Shown here: positions 21,335 through 33,705 of the stretch, piece after piece
How positions within the stretch are numbered: the first letter of the stretch is position 1
How the letters are laid out: each line of letters opens with the position of its first letter
Assembly (NCBI GenBank): GCA_021292105.1
Contig: CM037866.1
Coordinates: 6,594,163 to 6,658,162, forward strand
From: Anadara kagoshimensis
Taxonomy: Eukaryota; Mollusca; Bivalvia; Arcoida; Arcidae
DNA: 64,000 bases
Reading direction: 5' to 3'
Translations under genes and position numbers: made by a program
Notes under the pieces: generated by a model
Databases searched by the model: none
The model's input: only the letters and a program-made list of their open reading frames with translations
Told to the model about the DNA's origin: nothing

Positions 21335-21689
21335 TGTTAATGACTGTAACGTCATTTAGTTTATCAGTACACACTTTACACACAAATGAAATTTCTTCCA
21401 GAGTCGATGATGGTATTTCGTAAACGTTTTCTGCTACACGCTCCTGATTGGTTGTTTAATTTACCTTCACATAGTAATGTCAAGAAGTTCAACATAAAAC
21501 ATTCTTGAAATGAAAAAATCAATGCTCATATCACTTTATAGAGGATAGTATTAAAACGTAGTAAAACAGGTACCCCTATATATTACTAGAAGAAGCATGT
21601 TATCGATTATTGATAAGGTACATTGTATATCATGTTATTACGTGACATAGCCAATGCATCGAAATTTTTCATATAAACGTTTATTACTT

Positions 21690-22222
21690 CAAGACTGATT
21701 TCTCCAGTTCTGCATTATATTTAGACTTATACCTGAATTATGAGGCACATGAAAGGCTACATTTTAAACTTTATGACAAACGTGATGACTTCAATTTTTC
21801 TATTGTCAACTTTTCTTTTTATGCAGCAATATACCTGCTTCTCCAGCTTATGGTGTATTTGATTCCCAATTAATACTCTATGGTAGCGCTTGTTACCACT
21901 ACGGGGACTTTGAACAACAAAGTAGGCTGCTTGCAAATAAATTGTTGACTCGGGGATATTGCAAGCCTAGGCTTATCAAGGCTTATCAAGGCCCTCAAAA
22001 AGTTTTGTGGCCGTCATCACAGTATTGTTGATGAGTTTGATGTATCTGTGTCCAGGATTGTTCTGGATATTTACGTCTCATAGTTCTATGTTCCTTTCAC
22101 ACAGTTTTGATTACACACGTAGCGGGTGTAGCTAGCTAAACAGGAGGTGCTAACCCTTTTGGAGCACCCATCCTCACTTCCCTGGTTGAAGTTCACGTGT
22201 CTAACCTAACTTGTCACTTCCA
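21690..22222 (+). repeat. Longest retroelement 3' copy in the window
   Basis: This is the best-preserved representative. It encodes, in broken frames, SASYLD-type sequence, KLYDKRDDFNFSIVNF, SNIPASPAYGVFDSQLILYG and RLLANKLLTRGYCKPRLIKA, then the protein end and a 3' UTR containing AGCTAGCTAAACAGGAGGTG. The final segment is truncated at AACTTGTCACTTCCAG. The peptide is the C-terminal tail that follows the reverse-transcriptase domain in a retroelement widespread in molluscs. I cannot say from this part alone whether it is a LINE or another non-LTR lineage. It lies upstream of gene 1. Confidence 0.7.
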
Positions 22223-23043
22223 GTACACTCACTTGAAAAAAAGCTAGCTTAAAAAGTTTTGAGGAAACAAAAACTAAAAAAACAATATCAAAAGTTTTAC
22301 AAATAAATAATCAATATATAAAGTTTTTTCTTCATAATCAATCATTTCGGTATTGTTTTGCATCTTTGAGCTTGACCTTTAAACCCATGACCTTTATCTA
22401 CATCATTATCTTTTTTTCGATACCTACAAAATTACAAGCAAGAAGTTTATAGTTTTTTAGATATTAAGCCATTTCATCTGAGAAATCATGACCTTCTAAA
22501 TGATTAATAACGCAAAAAGGTGAAAAATGAGGACATGTCCATAATATTTGAAGATGACTTCAATTTGATTGTGATTACAAGAAAATGTCAAAACTCAAAC
22601 TCCTATGTCATTTCCTGTTCAATTAGTTAATTTAGAAATATTTGAAGCAATTTTACGATTCCGTCAAAACTAAAAGTAATAAACGTTACACAATTTTTCG
22701 TTCAAATTTCACGAAATGACCCTAGAGATGACAAATATAAAATATGATTTTTCACTATTTATAGGCCGGTTACTTAGTTGTATAAAATTCTAGTTAAAGA
22801 CACTGAACAATTAGAATTATGGCTGATAGAGCTTCAAATGCAGCCTTTCGTTGGAGTCGCAATTGAGGCACAAGTCCAAATAAAAAATTGAACTTGAACC
22901 ATCCGAGTCGTATATTTATTTAAACTCACTACAATTGATTCTTAAAACTTCTTAGACTAATAGTTGCTTACATACCGACATGACAAGGGCTTATTTTCTA
23001 AAATAAGAGTAAAACAGAAACTACGAACGGTCACAGTCTATAA
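22223..23043. other. AT-rich spacer, nothing recognised
   Basis: No gene or clear repeat family seen; contains ordinary AT-rich sequence between the retroelement copy and segmental duplication SD1 copy A. Confidence 0.4.
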
Positions 23044-24245
23044 TTATAAAATGTTTTATAATTAGTGAGATAAGTATTGGACTATTGAGAAAAATTTCCG
23101 ACAAGAAAATGACCTAAAATCGGTAAAAGTGGTGAAAACGGAACAACAGCAAAATGTCCACGTAGAGGTACATTAACATGGCCCTAGCGAAAAAAATAGC
23201 GTACTAGCAGATGACATTTTTTCACTAATCATGGTTCTTCCAAAAAATATACAGGTAAAATAAACGCTCCTTATCAATAATTATCCCCTTATTTGGCCCT
23301 TATCACCTTACTGGTGAGTGTCGAGGGTGACTCAACGTCTGAAGTTGTCAATTTCAAAAATAAAATACTGATATTGTTAGGTACAAAAATCAATATCAAT
23401 GCACGGAGGGAGATAATAAACAATTTTTGAAATCTTTACATTTAATTGAGTCGTTGTTTGACAACCTTGTAAATGTTGGAAATTTTCACAAGGTCACCTA
23501 CAACAAACAATAGAAGAGATCCATCAATCGTTCAATCATTACCGAATTACGTGTAAAATTCAGTGTTAAACAAGATATAACGGTATCACGCCTATCATCT
23601 TATACTTTCTGGCACAGTAAGTCATTGGTTTGTAAGTGATACAGGGTCAGTAGAAAACAATCAGGATGTATCACATTTATAGAATAAAGGCAAGAGGTAC
23701 AATATCGTACCCGATGCTTTCAAACCATGTATTTTTACACTACCAATGGCCCGATGCTATTTAAAAAAGCAAAAAAGAAAAATATTGCTGATGAAAAAAA
23801 TAAAAAAATAAATATACAGATTATCTGATTAAAAATAAAATATTACTAATAAAAATGGCAGGCTGTTGGGTACACTGCTGACCTTATCCTATCCGAGAGA
23901 CGCGTGTTTGAATAGCGAAAACCGCGAGGTTGTATAGCGTGATTCTTTAGAACCAATCAGCGCACGTTTTAATGAACAAAGTGCGACCATACAAGATGGT
24001 GGCCTGAGTAGACGTGGTAGAGGGGAGTTTAAATCCTAATTTAATACTTTTAGCATTCGTGAAAAGCAGTAGTTTTAATGAACACACGTAATTATAACTT
24101 TTTACATAGTGTTTTAACCTTTTAACCTCAATTTTATAGTGGTTTATCTTGCAAACGTCACCTGTGTACAGTTAAAGTTTGGTTTACGTATATACACAGG
24201 TGATGTATAAGAGTATTTGTTCTAAATAGCAATCTCTATCATCCT

Positions 24246-24320
24246 TATGTGAACCTGGACTCGAACCCGGAACCTTCCTTTTACTACCGAGACGTTCTAC
24301 CCACTGAGCCACCTATCGAG
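24246..24320 (-). repeat. tRNA-like sequence in SD1 copy A
   Basis: On the minus strand GTGGCTCAGTGGGTAGAACG (A box) is followed by GGGTTCGAGTCC (B box). The ends do not pair well as an acceptor stem, so a tRNA-derived repeat is more likely than a working tRNA. Confidence 0.5.
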
Positions 24321-24742
24321 CACGCGACGGTCCGCCACATTGGATGCTCTCTATAACCATTTTTAATATGCGAGTAAATGGGGCTTGGACCTTACAATTG
24401 TGAAAAGTAACCAAAGAAAAGAAAACTTTAAAGCTTAAATTTAAAAAAAACATACTTTAGCCTTAGTTTTTATTTGCCTTTCACATGATGCTACTTAAAC
24501 ATTTCAAGTCCCTTTGCAAGTTGCCAATAGTTTAATGACTTAAATCTAACCAGATTTATTTTGCTGTGCTAAGCAGCATTCTTGTTTTGATTTATGCTAA
24601 CATTTTTGTGAAAAATGGAATTCTGTCATGGTCATGTCGGAGAATTGTCAGCAAATTCTGTTTAAATTATGCAAATTGCTTCAAAATAACTGAAAATACC
24701 TCTTAACTATCATGTTTATATTCCTATGTGCTAATTATGACT

Positions 24743-25074
24743 TACCACTGTGGTAGCTCAATTAGTAGTGCTCACTCCGTAAGTGGGAGGTCGTGTGTTC
24801 GGACACAAAACTTGAAAGTGGGCAGTGACTGTTTTTTTTTTTTTTGGCAAGCACTCAGCAATACAAAATGAAAGTCATTGTTCTTCTGCGTTGGAACTTA
24901 AAATAAACCATGTCCTGTGTCCTAGAAGGCATGGCACAATAAAGAACCCTCTTGCATAATGCCATCAGTGCATCACACAGGAAAAAAATTCTGCACCTTC
25001 ACCTATAGCTGATTATGTCTCGAAATAAGTGAAATATTCTTGACTTGGTACGTTAAACTCCATTACTCTACTCT
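24743..25074 (+). repeat. tRNA-derived SINE in SD1 copy A
   Basis: Head CCACTGTGGTAGCTCAATTA, B-box region damaged (GTGTTCGGACAC), body GGCAAGCACTCAGCAATAC, TGCCATCAGTGCATCACAC and CTGCACCTTCACCTATAGCT, tail AAATATTCTTGACTTGGTAC and CATTACTCTACTC. It is full length and lies about 200 bp upstream of the minisatellite whose unit resembles its tail. Confidence 0.85.
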
Positions 25075-25267
25075 TGTTATAAATTGCATAGATTTACACA
25101 GCAAAATTACAAAACCATTCTTGTTTTAATCTACAAAAACAACAAAATTGTTTCTAGAAACTTCAACATTTTTACGTCAATTCATACTCTTCAGATTTTT
25201 TCTGCATATTAATATATTTTTTTCATAATTTTCTGACAATGGCAAATTACTTCAACTGCAACATTTT

Positions 25268-27740
25268 TACGTCAATTCACCATTACTCCACTCCACCGTT
25301 CCAGAACTGACAGCCACAATAAAAGTGAAAGAAATCTTGTCTGAGGTGTTAAACACCATTACTCCACTCCACCATCCCAGAACTGATGGCCTCAATAAAA
25401 GTGAAAGAAATCTTGTCTAGGGTGTTAAACACCATTACTCCACTCCACCATCCCAGAACTGATGGCCTCAATAAATGTAAAAGAAATCATGACTGGGGTG
25501 TTAAACACCATTACTCCTCTTCACCGTTCCAGAACTGATGGCCTCAATAAATGTAAAAGAAATCATGACTGGGGTGTTAAACACCATTACTCCTCTTCAC
25601 CGTTCCAGAACTGATGGCCTCAATAAATGTAAAAGAAATCATGACTGGGGTGTTAAACACCATTACTCCTCTTCACCGTTCCAGAACTGATGGCCTCAAT
25701 AAATGTAAAAGAAATCATGACTTGGGTGTTAAACACCATTACTCCTCTTCACCGTTCCAGAACTGATGGCCTCAATAAATGTAAAAGAAATCATGACTGG
25801 GGTGTTAAACACCATTACTCCTCTTCACCGTTTCAGAACTGATGGCCTCAATAAATGTAAAAGAAATCTTGACTGGGGAGTTGAACACCATTACTCCACT
25901 CCACTATCCCATAACTAATGGTCTCAGTAAAAGTGAAAAAAAATCTTGGCTGGGGTGTTAAACACCATTACTCCACTCCACCATCCCAGAACTGATTGCC
26001 TCAATAAAAGTGAAAGAAATCTTGGCTGGGGTGTTAAACACCATTACTCCACTCCACCATCCCAGAACTGATTGCCCCAATAAAAATAAAAGAAATCATG
26101 ACTGGGGTGTTAAACACCATTACTCCTCTTCACCGTTTCAGAACTGCTGGCCTCAATAAAAGTGAAAGAAATCTTGGCTGGGGTGTTAAACACCATTACT
26201 CCACTTCACCATCCCAGAACTGATTGCCTCAATAAAAGTGAAAGAAATCTTGGCTGGGGTGTTAAACACCATTACTCCACTCCACCATCCCAGAACTGAT
26301 TGCCCCAATAAAAATAAAAGAAATCTTGACTGGGGTGTTAAAAACCATTACTCCACTCCACCATCCCAGAACTGATTGCCTCAATAAAAGTGAAAGAAAT
26401 CTTGACTGGGGTGTTAAACACCATTACTCCACTCCACCATCCCAGAACTGATGGCCTCAATAAAAGTGAAAGAAATCTTGACTGGGGTGTAAACACCATT
26501 ACTTCCCTCCACTATCCCAGAACTGACAGCCACAATAAAAGTAAAAGAAATCTTGACTGGGGTCTTCAACACCATTACACCACTCCACCATCCCAGAACT
26601 GACATCCTCAATAAAAGTGAAAGAAATCTTGACTGGGGTGTTAAACACTATTACACCACTCCACCATCCTAGAACTGACATCCTCAATAAAAGTAAAAGA
26701 AATCTTGACTGGGGCGTTAAACACCAGTACACCACTTCACCGTCCCAGAACTGACATCCTCAATAAAAGTGAAAAAATCTTGACTGGGATGTTAAACACC
26801 ATTACACCACTCCAACACTCCAGAACTGACATCCTCAATAAAAGTGAAAGAAATCTTGACTGGGGTCTTCAACACCATTACACCACTCCACCATCCCAGA
26901 ACTGACATCCTCAATAAAAGTGAAAGAAATCTTGACTGGGGAGTGAAACACCATTACTCCAATCCACCATCCCAGAACTGACAGCCTCAATAAAAGTAAA
27001 AGGAATCTTGACTGGGGAGTTGAACACCATTACTCCACTCCACTATCCCATAACTGATGGCCTCAATAAAAGTGAAAGAAATCTTGACTGGGGTGTTAAA
27101 CACCATTACTCCACTCCACCATCCCAGAACTGATGGCCTCAATAAAAGTGAAAGAAATCTTGACTGCGGTGTTAAACACTATTACTCCACTTCACAATCC
27201 CACAACTGACAGCCTTAATAAAAGTGAAAGTACTCTGGACAGGGTGTTAAACACCATTACACCACTCCACCATCCCAGAACTGATGGCCTTAATAAAAGT
27301 GAAAAAAATCTTGACTGGGGTGTTAAACACCATTACTCCACTTCACATTCCCAGAACTGATGGCCTTAATAAAAGTGAAATAAATCTTGACTGGGGCGAT
27401 ATACAACATTACTCCACACCACCATCCCAAAACTGATTGCCTCAATAAAAGTGAAAAAAAATTTGACTGGGGTGTTAAACACCTTTACTTCCCTCCACTA
27501 TCCCAGAACTTATTTCCTCAATAAAAGTGACAGAAATCTTGACTGGGGTGTTAAACACCATTACTCCACTCCACCATCCCAGAACTGAAGGCCTCAATAA
27601 AAGTCAAAGAAATCTTGACTGGGCCATACAACAACATTACCCCAATCCATCACCCCAGTAAATATAATGTAAGTAAAAAAATCTTGACTGAGGTGTAAAC
27701 TATCATTGCTCCATTGCACTGTCCCAGGATTAATGATTTT
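25268..27740 (+). repeat. 76-bp minisatellite array, SD1 copy A
   Basis: About 32 head-to-tail units of roughly 76 bp. The unit core is TTGACTGGGGTGTTAAACAC and CATTACTCCACTCCACCATC, then CCAGAACTGATGGCCTCAAT and AAAAGTGAAAGAAATC. Blocks of nearly identical units (25480-25860) show recent local amplification. Open frames on both strands simply follow the 76-bp period through three frames and are not genes. Confidence 0.95.
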
Positions 27741-28194
27741 GGTATATTTTTAGAAACTACCCTCTGCCTTTATGATGGGAAATGAAAGTGATTAACACAT
27801 GAAAATACGAGGTGTGCAAATCTTTAATGGAGAGGGAGGTATGTAAAACATAGATTGCAATATTGATCACGTTTGAATGATAATAGATATATAGGTACAT
27901 CAATCAATAAACTATTTATAGTGTTGCTCTCAGCCTTTTTTTCTTTTGGGTATAATCCCTTCGTAAATCATTTATATATTGAACAGAAACCAACTAGATT
28001 TATAGACGTATACAATGCACTTAGAGAGTGCAATAATTACTAGAATTTAAGTGTTCCATGTCCCCGGTAGAAGACATTGAATTTTAATTATTTTTTATTT
28101 ACAACTTCAGGGAATAGTCATTGAACTTTTTTTATTTTAGAAGTTGTACCAATCATGATTTTTCATACAGCCAGCTTTTCCTGAATTATTATTG

Positions 28195-28812
28195 ACTTAG
28201 AAGTTAAACCCCATTAATCAATGATCAATCAAACTTAGGACCGGGATTCAATCAGAAAGACTTTCTACTGATGAGCTTTGTTTATCAACCAAACCGGATC
28301 ACCCAGATCACGATCATCCATTTCACAACCAAATTAAATCAAAACACTGGTATCCCTCCGATGGATCGACGTATCGATCTACGATAAAAAAGGTCGAACA
28401 CACTCCTTTAAAATAACGCAAAAAAAGAGTCGGCCTGGATCTGCAGTGCAGAACTACACTTCGACAGATAAAAAGACCGACAATACAAGTTTCCGACGGC
28501 GAGAAATTTCGACAGGACAGTTGATAGACATATATCGATAAAGATATTATGAACTCGCCGACACTTATAGCCACCTGCGTCAATATTACAATATTTGAAA
28601 AAAAAAGATAGACTGATAAGTTCTTTGACTGGTTTAGATCCACTTTGAATTCGAAGTTAAAAGGACGCTTGACAGTGTTCAATGATGCAGGAAATTGCAC
28701 CATTTGTACTGAAAAAAGCGAAATTTTTTGGGGGGAGCATGCCCCCAGACCCCCCTAGCAGGTCGCACCTTTGGCGCATACTTGTGCCCCCCATTCACCA
28801 AGACTCGTAGAA
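28195..28812 (-). repeat. Dispersed repeat, unclassified, minus orientation
   Basis: The segment matches 47126-47712 in inverse orientation over its whole length, including TGCCCCCCATTCACCAAGAC, CCCAGACCCCCCTAG and ATGATCAATCAAAC. It begins where SD1 copy A ends. The C-rich terminal motif resembles ends of various animal transposons, but I cannot name the family and see no coding sequence. Confidence 0.75.
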
Positions 28813-29344
28813 GTCGTATACTGTGGTTATACTAACCTCGTAATAGTTTGTGTCAGGTAACTATGGTTATCAATTTATCTAACTTGAAATCGGCAAATTG
28901 TGTATCTTCCCGCATTGTATACTGTGTGATCATGATTGATGCACGTGGGAAAGTCGGTCGCTGATTGGCTTACAGCGATCATCGATCTGAATTGAACTTT
29001 GACCCAATCAAAAGAAATCACGTCATCGCGAATCTTGAAACGCTACACTTGGAGAATGGCGAAAGAAACGTAAATATTCGGTATTCGATCAATCTATTTA
29101 AATTATTACTTGTTTCAATGTTTTATTTTCACGATAATCGTTTTTTGGTTTCATTTCTGATGTACGAGACGGGAGAGATTTCCCCCCATATGGAGCTCAC
29201 TTCCTGTCGATTTGACCCCTTCAATGGCCTTGAGAAAAAAAGTGAAAAGTGGTGCACGCGCGGCGTCAAATGATTTGGACGTACGGTCTATGGAATTTTT
29301 CCACAATTTTCTATGACGTCATAATACATACGTGTTACCTATAG
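28813..29344. other. Spacer between SD1 copies, no gene seen
   Basis: A 102-codon open frame on the plus strand (28965-29273) has no recognisable domain or codon structure. The stretch is more GC-rich than its surroundings (GTGGTGCACGCGCGGCGTC), suggesting transposon-derived sequence, perhaps the continuation of the adjoining repeat. Confidence 0.35.
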
Positions 29345-29384
29345 ACGGGAAATTCCCGGCGCTAGGCGCCGGGACATTTCCCGT
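29345..29384. repeat. GC-rich hairpin at the SD1 copy B border
   Basis: ACGGGAAAT, TCCCGGCGC, then AGG, then CGCCGGGA, ATTTCCCGT form a stem of about 18 bp with one bulged base. Copy B starts at the next base. Confidence 0.75.
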
Positions 29385-30545
29385 ATAAAATGTTTTATAA
29401 TCATAGTGAGATAAATATTGGACTATTGAGAGAAAAAAAAAGAAAATGTCGATAAAAGTGGTGAAAACGGAAAAACGGCAAAACGTCCACGTAGAGGTAT
29501 ATTTACACGGCCCTAGCGAAAACAGTAGTGTACTAGCAGATAACATTTTTTTTATTAATCTTCAAAAAATATATAGATATAGGTAAAGAAAACAGTTTAA
29601 CGCAGAAATTTTTTGGCTCCTCGTCAATAATTATCCCCTTATTTGCCTATTATAACCTTACTGGTGACTGTCGAGTATGACTAAACGTCTGAAGTGGAAA
29701 AACAATTTCAGAACTAAAATACTGATATTGCTAGGTATAATAAATCAATATCAATGCACGGAGGTAATAAACACATTTTTTAAATCTTTACTATAAATCG
29801 AGTCGTTATTTAACAATAAATCAACCTTGTAAATGAATTTTCACAAGGTCACCTCCCACAAAAAGAATATATTTATCAATCGTTACCGAATTACGTGTAG
29901 AATATAGTGTTAAACAAGACATTATGGTATCAAGCCTAACATGTTATACTTTCTGGCACAGTTAGTCATTGGTTTGTAAGTGATACAAGGTCAGTAGAAA
30001 ACATACAGGATGTATCACATTTATAGAATATAGGCAAGAGGTACAATAGAGTACCGGGTGCTTACAAACCATGTATTGATGGCCCAATGTGTTTTTTTTT
30101 AAAAAACACAAAAAGAAAAAAAGAAAAATAAATATACAGATTATCTGATTTAAATAAAATACTATTAATTAAAAATGGTAGGCTGTTGGGTACACTGCTG
30201 CTCTTATCCTATCCGAGAGACGCATGTTTGAATAGCGAAAACCGCGAGGTTATATAGCGTGATTCTTTAGAACCAATCGGCGCACGTTTTAATGAACAAA
30301 GAGCCACCATACAAGATGGCGGCCTGAGTAGACGTGGTAGAGGTGAGTTTCAATCCTATTTTAATGGCTTCAGCATTCGTGAAAAGCAGTAGTTTTAATG
30401 AACAAATGTAATTATAACTTTTTACATAGTGTTTTAACCTTTTAACCTCAACTTTATAGTAGTTTGTCTTGCAACCGTCACCTATTTAAATATACACAGG
30501 TGATGAATAAGAATATTTATTCTAAATAGCAATCTCTATCATCCT

Positions 30546-30625
30546 TATGTGAACCTGGACTAGAACCCGGAACCTTCCTTTTACTACCGAGACGTTCTAC
30601 ACACTGAGCTACATGTCCATTCATC
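30546..30625 (-). repeat. tRNA-like sequence in SD1 copy B
   Basis: Counterpart of 24246-24320. The A-box side has diverged (TGTAGCTCAGTGTGTAGAACG) and the B box reads GGGTTCTAGTCC. Confidence 0.45.
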
Positions 30626-31066
30626 GAGCACGCGACGGTCCGCCACATTGGATGCTCTCTATAACCCCTTTTTATATGCGAGTAAATGGGGCTGGGACCT
30701 TGCAATTGTGAAAATAACCAAATTGAGAAAAGAAAGCTTTAAAGCTTAAATTTCAAAAACATACTTTAGCCTCAGTTTTCATTTGCCTTTCACATGATTC
30801 TACTTAAACATTTCAAGTCCCTTTGCACTTTGCACATAGTTTAATGGCTAAAATGTAACAAATTTATTTTGCTGTGCTTAGCAGCATTCTTGTTTTGATT
30901 TGTGTTAACATGTCTGTGAAAAATGGAAATCTGTCAATAATAGAATTCTGCCATAGTCATGTTGGGGAATTGTCAGCGAATTCTGTCCGAATTATGCAAA
31001 TTACTACAAAATAACTGAAAATACTTGTTAACTATCATGTTTATATTCCTATGTGCTAATTATGAC

Positions 31067-31396
31067 TTACCACTGTGGTAGCGTAGCTCAATTAGTAGTG
31101 TTCACTCCGTAAGTGGGAGGCTGTTGTGTTCGGACACAAGACTTAAAAGTGGGCATTGACTTTTATTTTTTTTTTCTTTGCCAAGCACTCAGCAATACAA
31201 AATGAAAGTCATTGTTCTTCCGCATTGGAACTTCAAATAAACCATGTCCTGTGTCCTAGAAGGCATGGCACAATAAAGAACCCTCTTGCATAATGCCATC
31301 AGTGCATCACACAGGAAAAAAATTCTGCACCTTCACCTATAGCTGATTATGTCTCAAAATAAGTGAAATATTCTTGACTCTTCATTACTCTACTCT
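31067..31396 (+). repeat. tRNA-derived SINE in SD1 copy B
   Basis: Counterpart of 24743-25074, with a small insertion in the head (GTGGTAGCGTAGCTC) and loss of the GTACGTTAAAC part of the tail. Confidence 0.85.
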
Positions 31397-31599
31397 TGTT
31401 ATAAATTGCATAGATTTACACAGCAAAATTACAAAACCATTCTTGTTTTAATCTACAAAAACAACCAAATTGTTTCTAGAAACTGCAACATTTTTACGTC
31501 AATTCATACCCTTCAGATTTTTTCTGCATATTAATATAGTTTTTTCATAATTTTCTGACAATGGCAAATTACTTCAACTGCAACATTTTTACGTCAATT

Positions 31600-32745
31600 C
31601 ACCATTACTCCACTTCACTGTCCCAGAACTGATGGCCTCAATAAAAGTGAAAGAAATCTTGTCTGAGGTGTTAAACACCATTACTCCACTCCACCATCCC
31701 AGAACTGATGGCCTTAATAAAAGTGAAAGAAATCTTGTCTGAGGTGTTAAACACCATTACTCCACTCCACCATCCCAGAACTGATGGCCTTAATAAAAGT
31801 GAAAAAAATCTTGACTGGGGTGTTAAACACCATTACTCCAATTCATAATCCCAGAACTGACAGCGTCAATAAAAGTGAAAGTACTCTGGACAGGGTGTTA
31901 AACACCATTACAACACTCCACTATCCCAGAACTGACAGCCTCAATAAAAGTAAAAGGAATCTTGACTGGGGTGTTAAACACCATTACTCCACTCCACCAT
32001 CCCAGAACTGATGGCCTCAATACAAGTGAAAGAAATCTTGACTGCGGTGTTAAACACCATTACTCCACTTCACCATCCCAGAACTGACAGCTTCAATAAA
32101 AGTGAAAGTACTCTGGACAGTGTGTTAAACACCATTACTCCACTCCACCATCCTAGAACTGATGGTCTTATCAAATATGAAAAAAAAATCATGACTGAGG
32201 AGTTTAACACCATTACTCCACCACTCCAGAACTGACAGCCTCAATAAATGTAAAAGAAATCATGACTGCGGTGTTAAACACCATTACACCACTCCACCAT
32301 CCCAGAACTGATGGCCTCAATAAAAGTGAAAAAAATCTTGACTGGGGTGTTAAACACCATTACTCCACTTCACATTCCCAGAACTGACAGCTTCAATAAA
32401 AGTGAAAAAAATCTTGACTGGGGCGATATACAACATTACTCCACACCACCATCCCAAAACTGATTGCCTCAATAAAAGTGAAAAAAAAATGACTGGGGTG
32501 TTAAACACCATTACTTCCCTCCACTATCCCAGAACTGATTGCCTCAATAAAAATGAAAGAAATCTTGACTGGGGTGTTAAACACCATTACTCCACTCCAC
32601 CATCCCAGAACTGAAGGCCTCAATAAAAGTCAAAGAAATCTTGACTGGGCCATACAACAACATTACCCCAATCCATCACCCCAGTAAATATAATGTAAGT
32701 AAAAAAATCTTGACTGAGGTGTAAACAATCATTGCTCCATTGCAC
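31600..32745 (+). repeat. 76-bp minisatellite array, SD1 copy B
   Basis: About 15 units of the same 76-bp sequence as in copy A. The last units, with CATACAACAACATTACCCCA and CCAGTAAATATAATGTAAG, match the end of the copy A array, so size change happened inside the array. Confidence 0.95.
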
Positions 32746-33062
32746 TGTCCCAGGATTAATGATTTTGATATATTTTTAGAAACTACCCTCTGCCTTTATG
32801 ATGGGAAATGAAAGTGATTAACACATGAAAATACGAGGTGTGCAAATCTTTAATGGAGAGGGAGGGATGTAAAACATAGAGTGCAATATTGATCACGTTT
32901 GAATGATAATAGATATACAGGTACATCAATCAATAAACTATTTATAGTGTTGCTCTCAGCCTTTTTTCTTTTGGGTATAATCCCTTCGTAAATCATTTAT
33001 ATATTGAACAGAAACCAACTAGATTTATAGACGTATACAATGCACTTAGAGAGTGCAATAAT

Positions 33063-33705
33063 ATACAATAATTGCCCTCTAGGTATGTGGACATCCAGAA
33101 TTGTCACCCGACAGAAGGGTGACAATTCTGGATGTCCACATACCTAGAGGGCAATTATTATTTTATTATACCGAAACAAAGCTTACCATGTAAAATGACA
33201 CAAACAATATTTAAATTTTAAATTAGATTAAACGCTACCAGTTTACACTTTCAACCACCCTTTTACGCTCGCCTGCATACGAAGATCCTACAGTAGCTGT
33301 GCATGGGTCTTTTGGGAGTAAGATGTAGGTTTCACTCTCATTCTGTTTCCATCAAATACATTTCCAGTATTTTCACTGAAGCTTAGATGACCCTTTTTGT
33401 GTTTTCGGTATCTTTGTCATACATAATTAATTCCAAGTCCGCTTCCGACGAACTTCAAAAAAACGACTGGCCGCCATTGTTATTGTTTACCAAATGACAA
33501 CACAGTTCTGTTGTACGAGTTATTTCCCTTGTACCGGGTTATCACCGGGTGATAATAGTGTTATCACATGTCTGGTGAGAGGTTATCACATGGCTGTGAG
33601 AGGTTGTCACACGCTGACAGTGATTCTGTGGGAAGCATCTCATTTATTACATGTCATGTGATTGGAAAACATCCAATGAAAAGTGTTTTAATATATGTGA
33701 GGTAT
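33063..33705. mobile_element. 643-bp non-autonomous insertion in SD1 copy B
   Basis: Copy A reads GTGCAATAATTACTAG at the corresponding site; copy B reads the same flanks with 643 bp inserted and AATAAT on both sides, a probable 6-bp target-site duplication. The insert begins ATAC and ends GTAT. It contains a long perfect hairpin at its left end and several TTATCACAT/GTGATAA blocks at its right end. No open frame of transposase type. Element class unknown. Confidence 0.75.
33067..33159. repeat. Perfect 43-bp inverted repeat
   Basis: The arms 33067-33109 and 33117-33159 are exact reverse complements (AATAATTGCCCTCTAGGTAT and onward) separated by 7 bp. A transcript would form a 43-bp perfect stem. 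Confidence 0.95.

Larger units (their letters stand above)
23044..28190 (+). repeat. Segmental duplication SD1, copy A
   Basis: Shared with 29385-33861 in the same order and orientation: AAAATGTTTTATAA start, GTCCACGTAGAGGTA, CGAGAGACGC block, tRNA-like sequence, SINE, 76-bp minisatellite, and the unique-looking tail ending CATACAGCCAGCT. The copies differ by scattered substitutions and small indels, by array length, and by an insertion in copy B. Confidence 0.9.

Noticed and set aside
25268-27740. Many 60-80 codon open frames on both strands
   Set aside because: The 76-bp unit is read in three successive frames, so the frames are a property of the repeat and not of a gene.
28323-28703. 126-codon minus-strand frame
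   Set aside because: It lies within the dispersed repeat; the matching copy at 47126-47712 has stops and indels, so the frame is not maintained.
30517-30705. Frame containing VAQCVERLGSKRKVPGSSPG
   Set aside because: This is the translation of a tRNA-like sequence, a well-known spurious peptide type.
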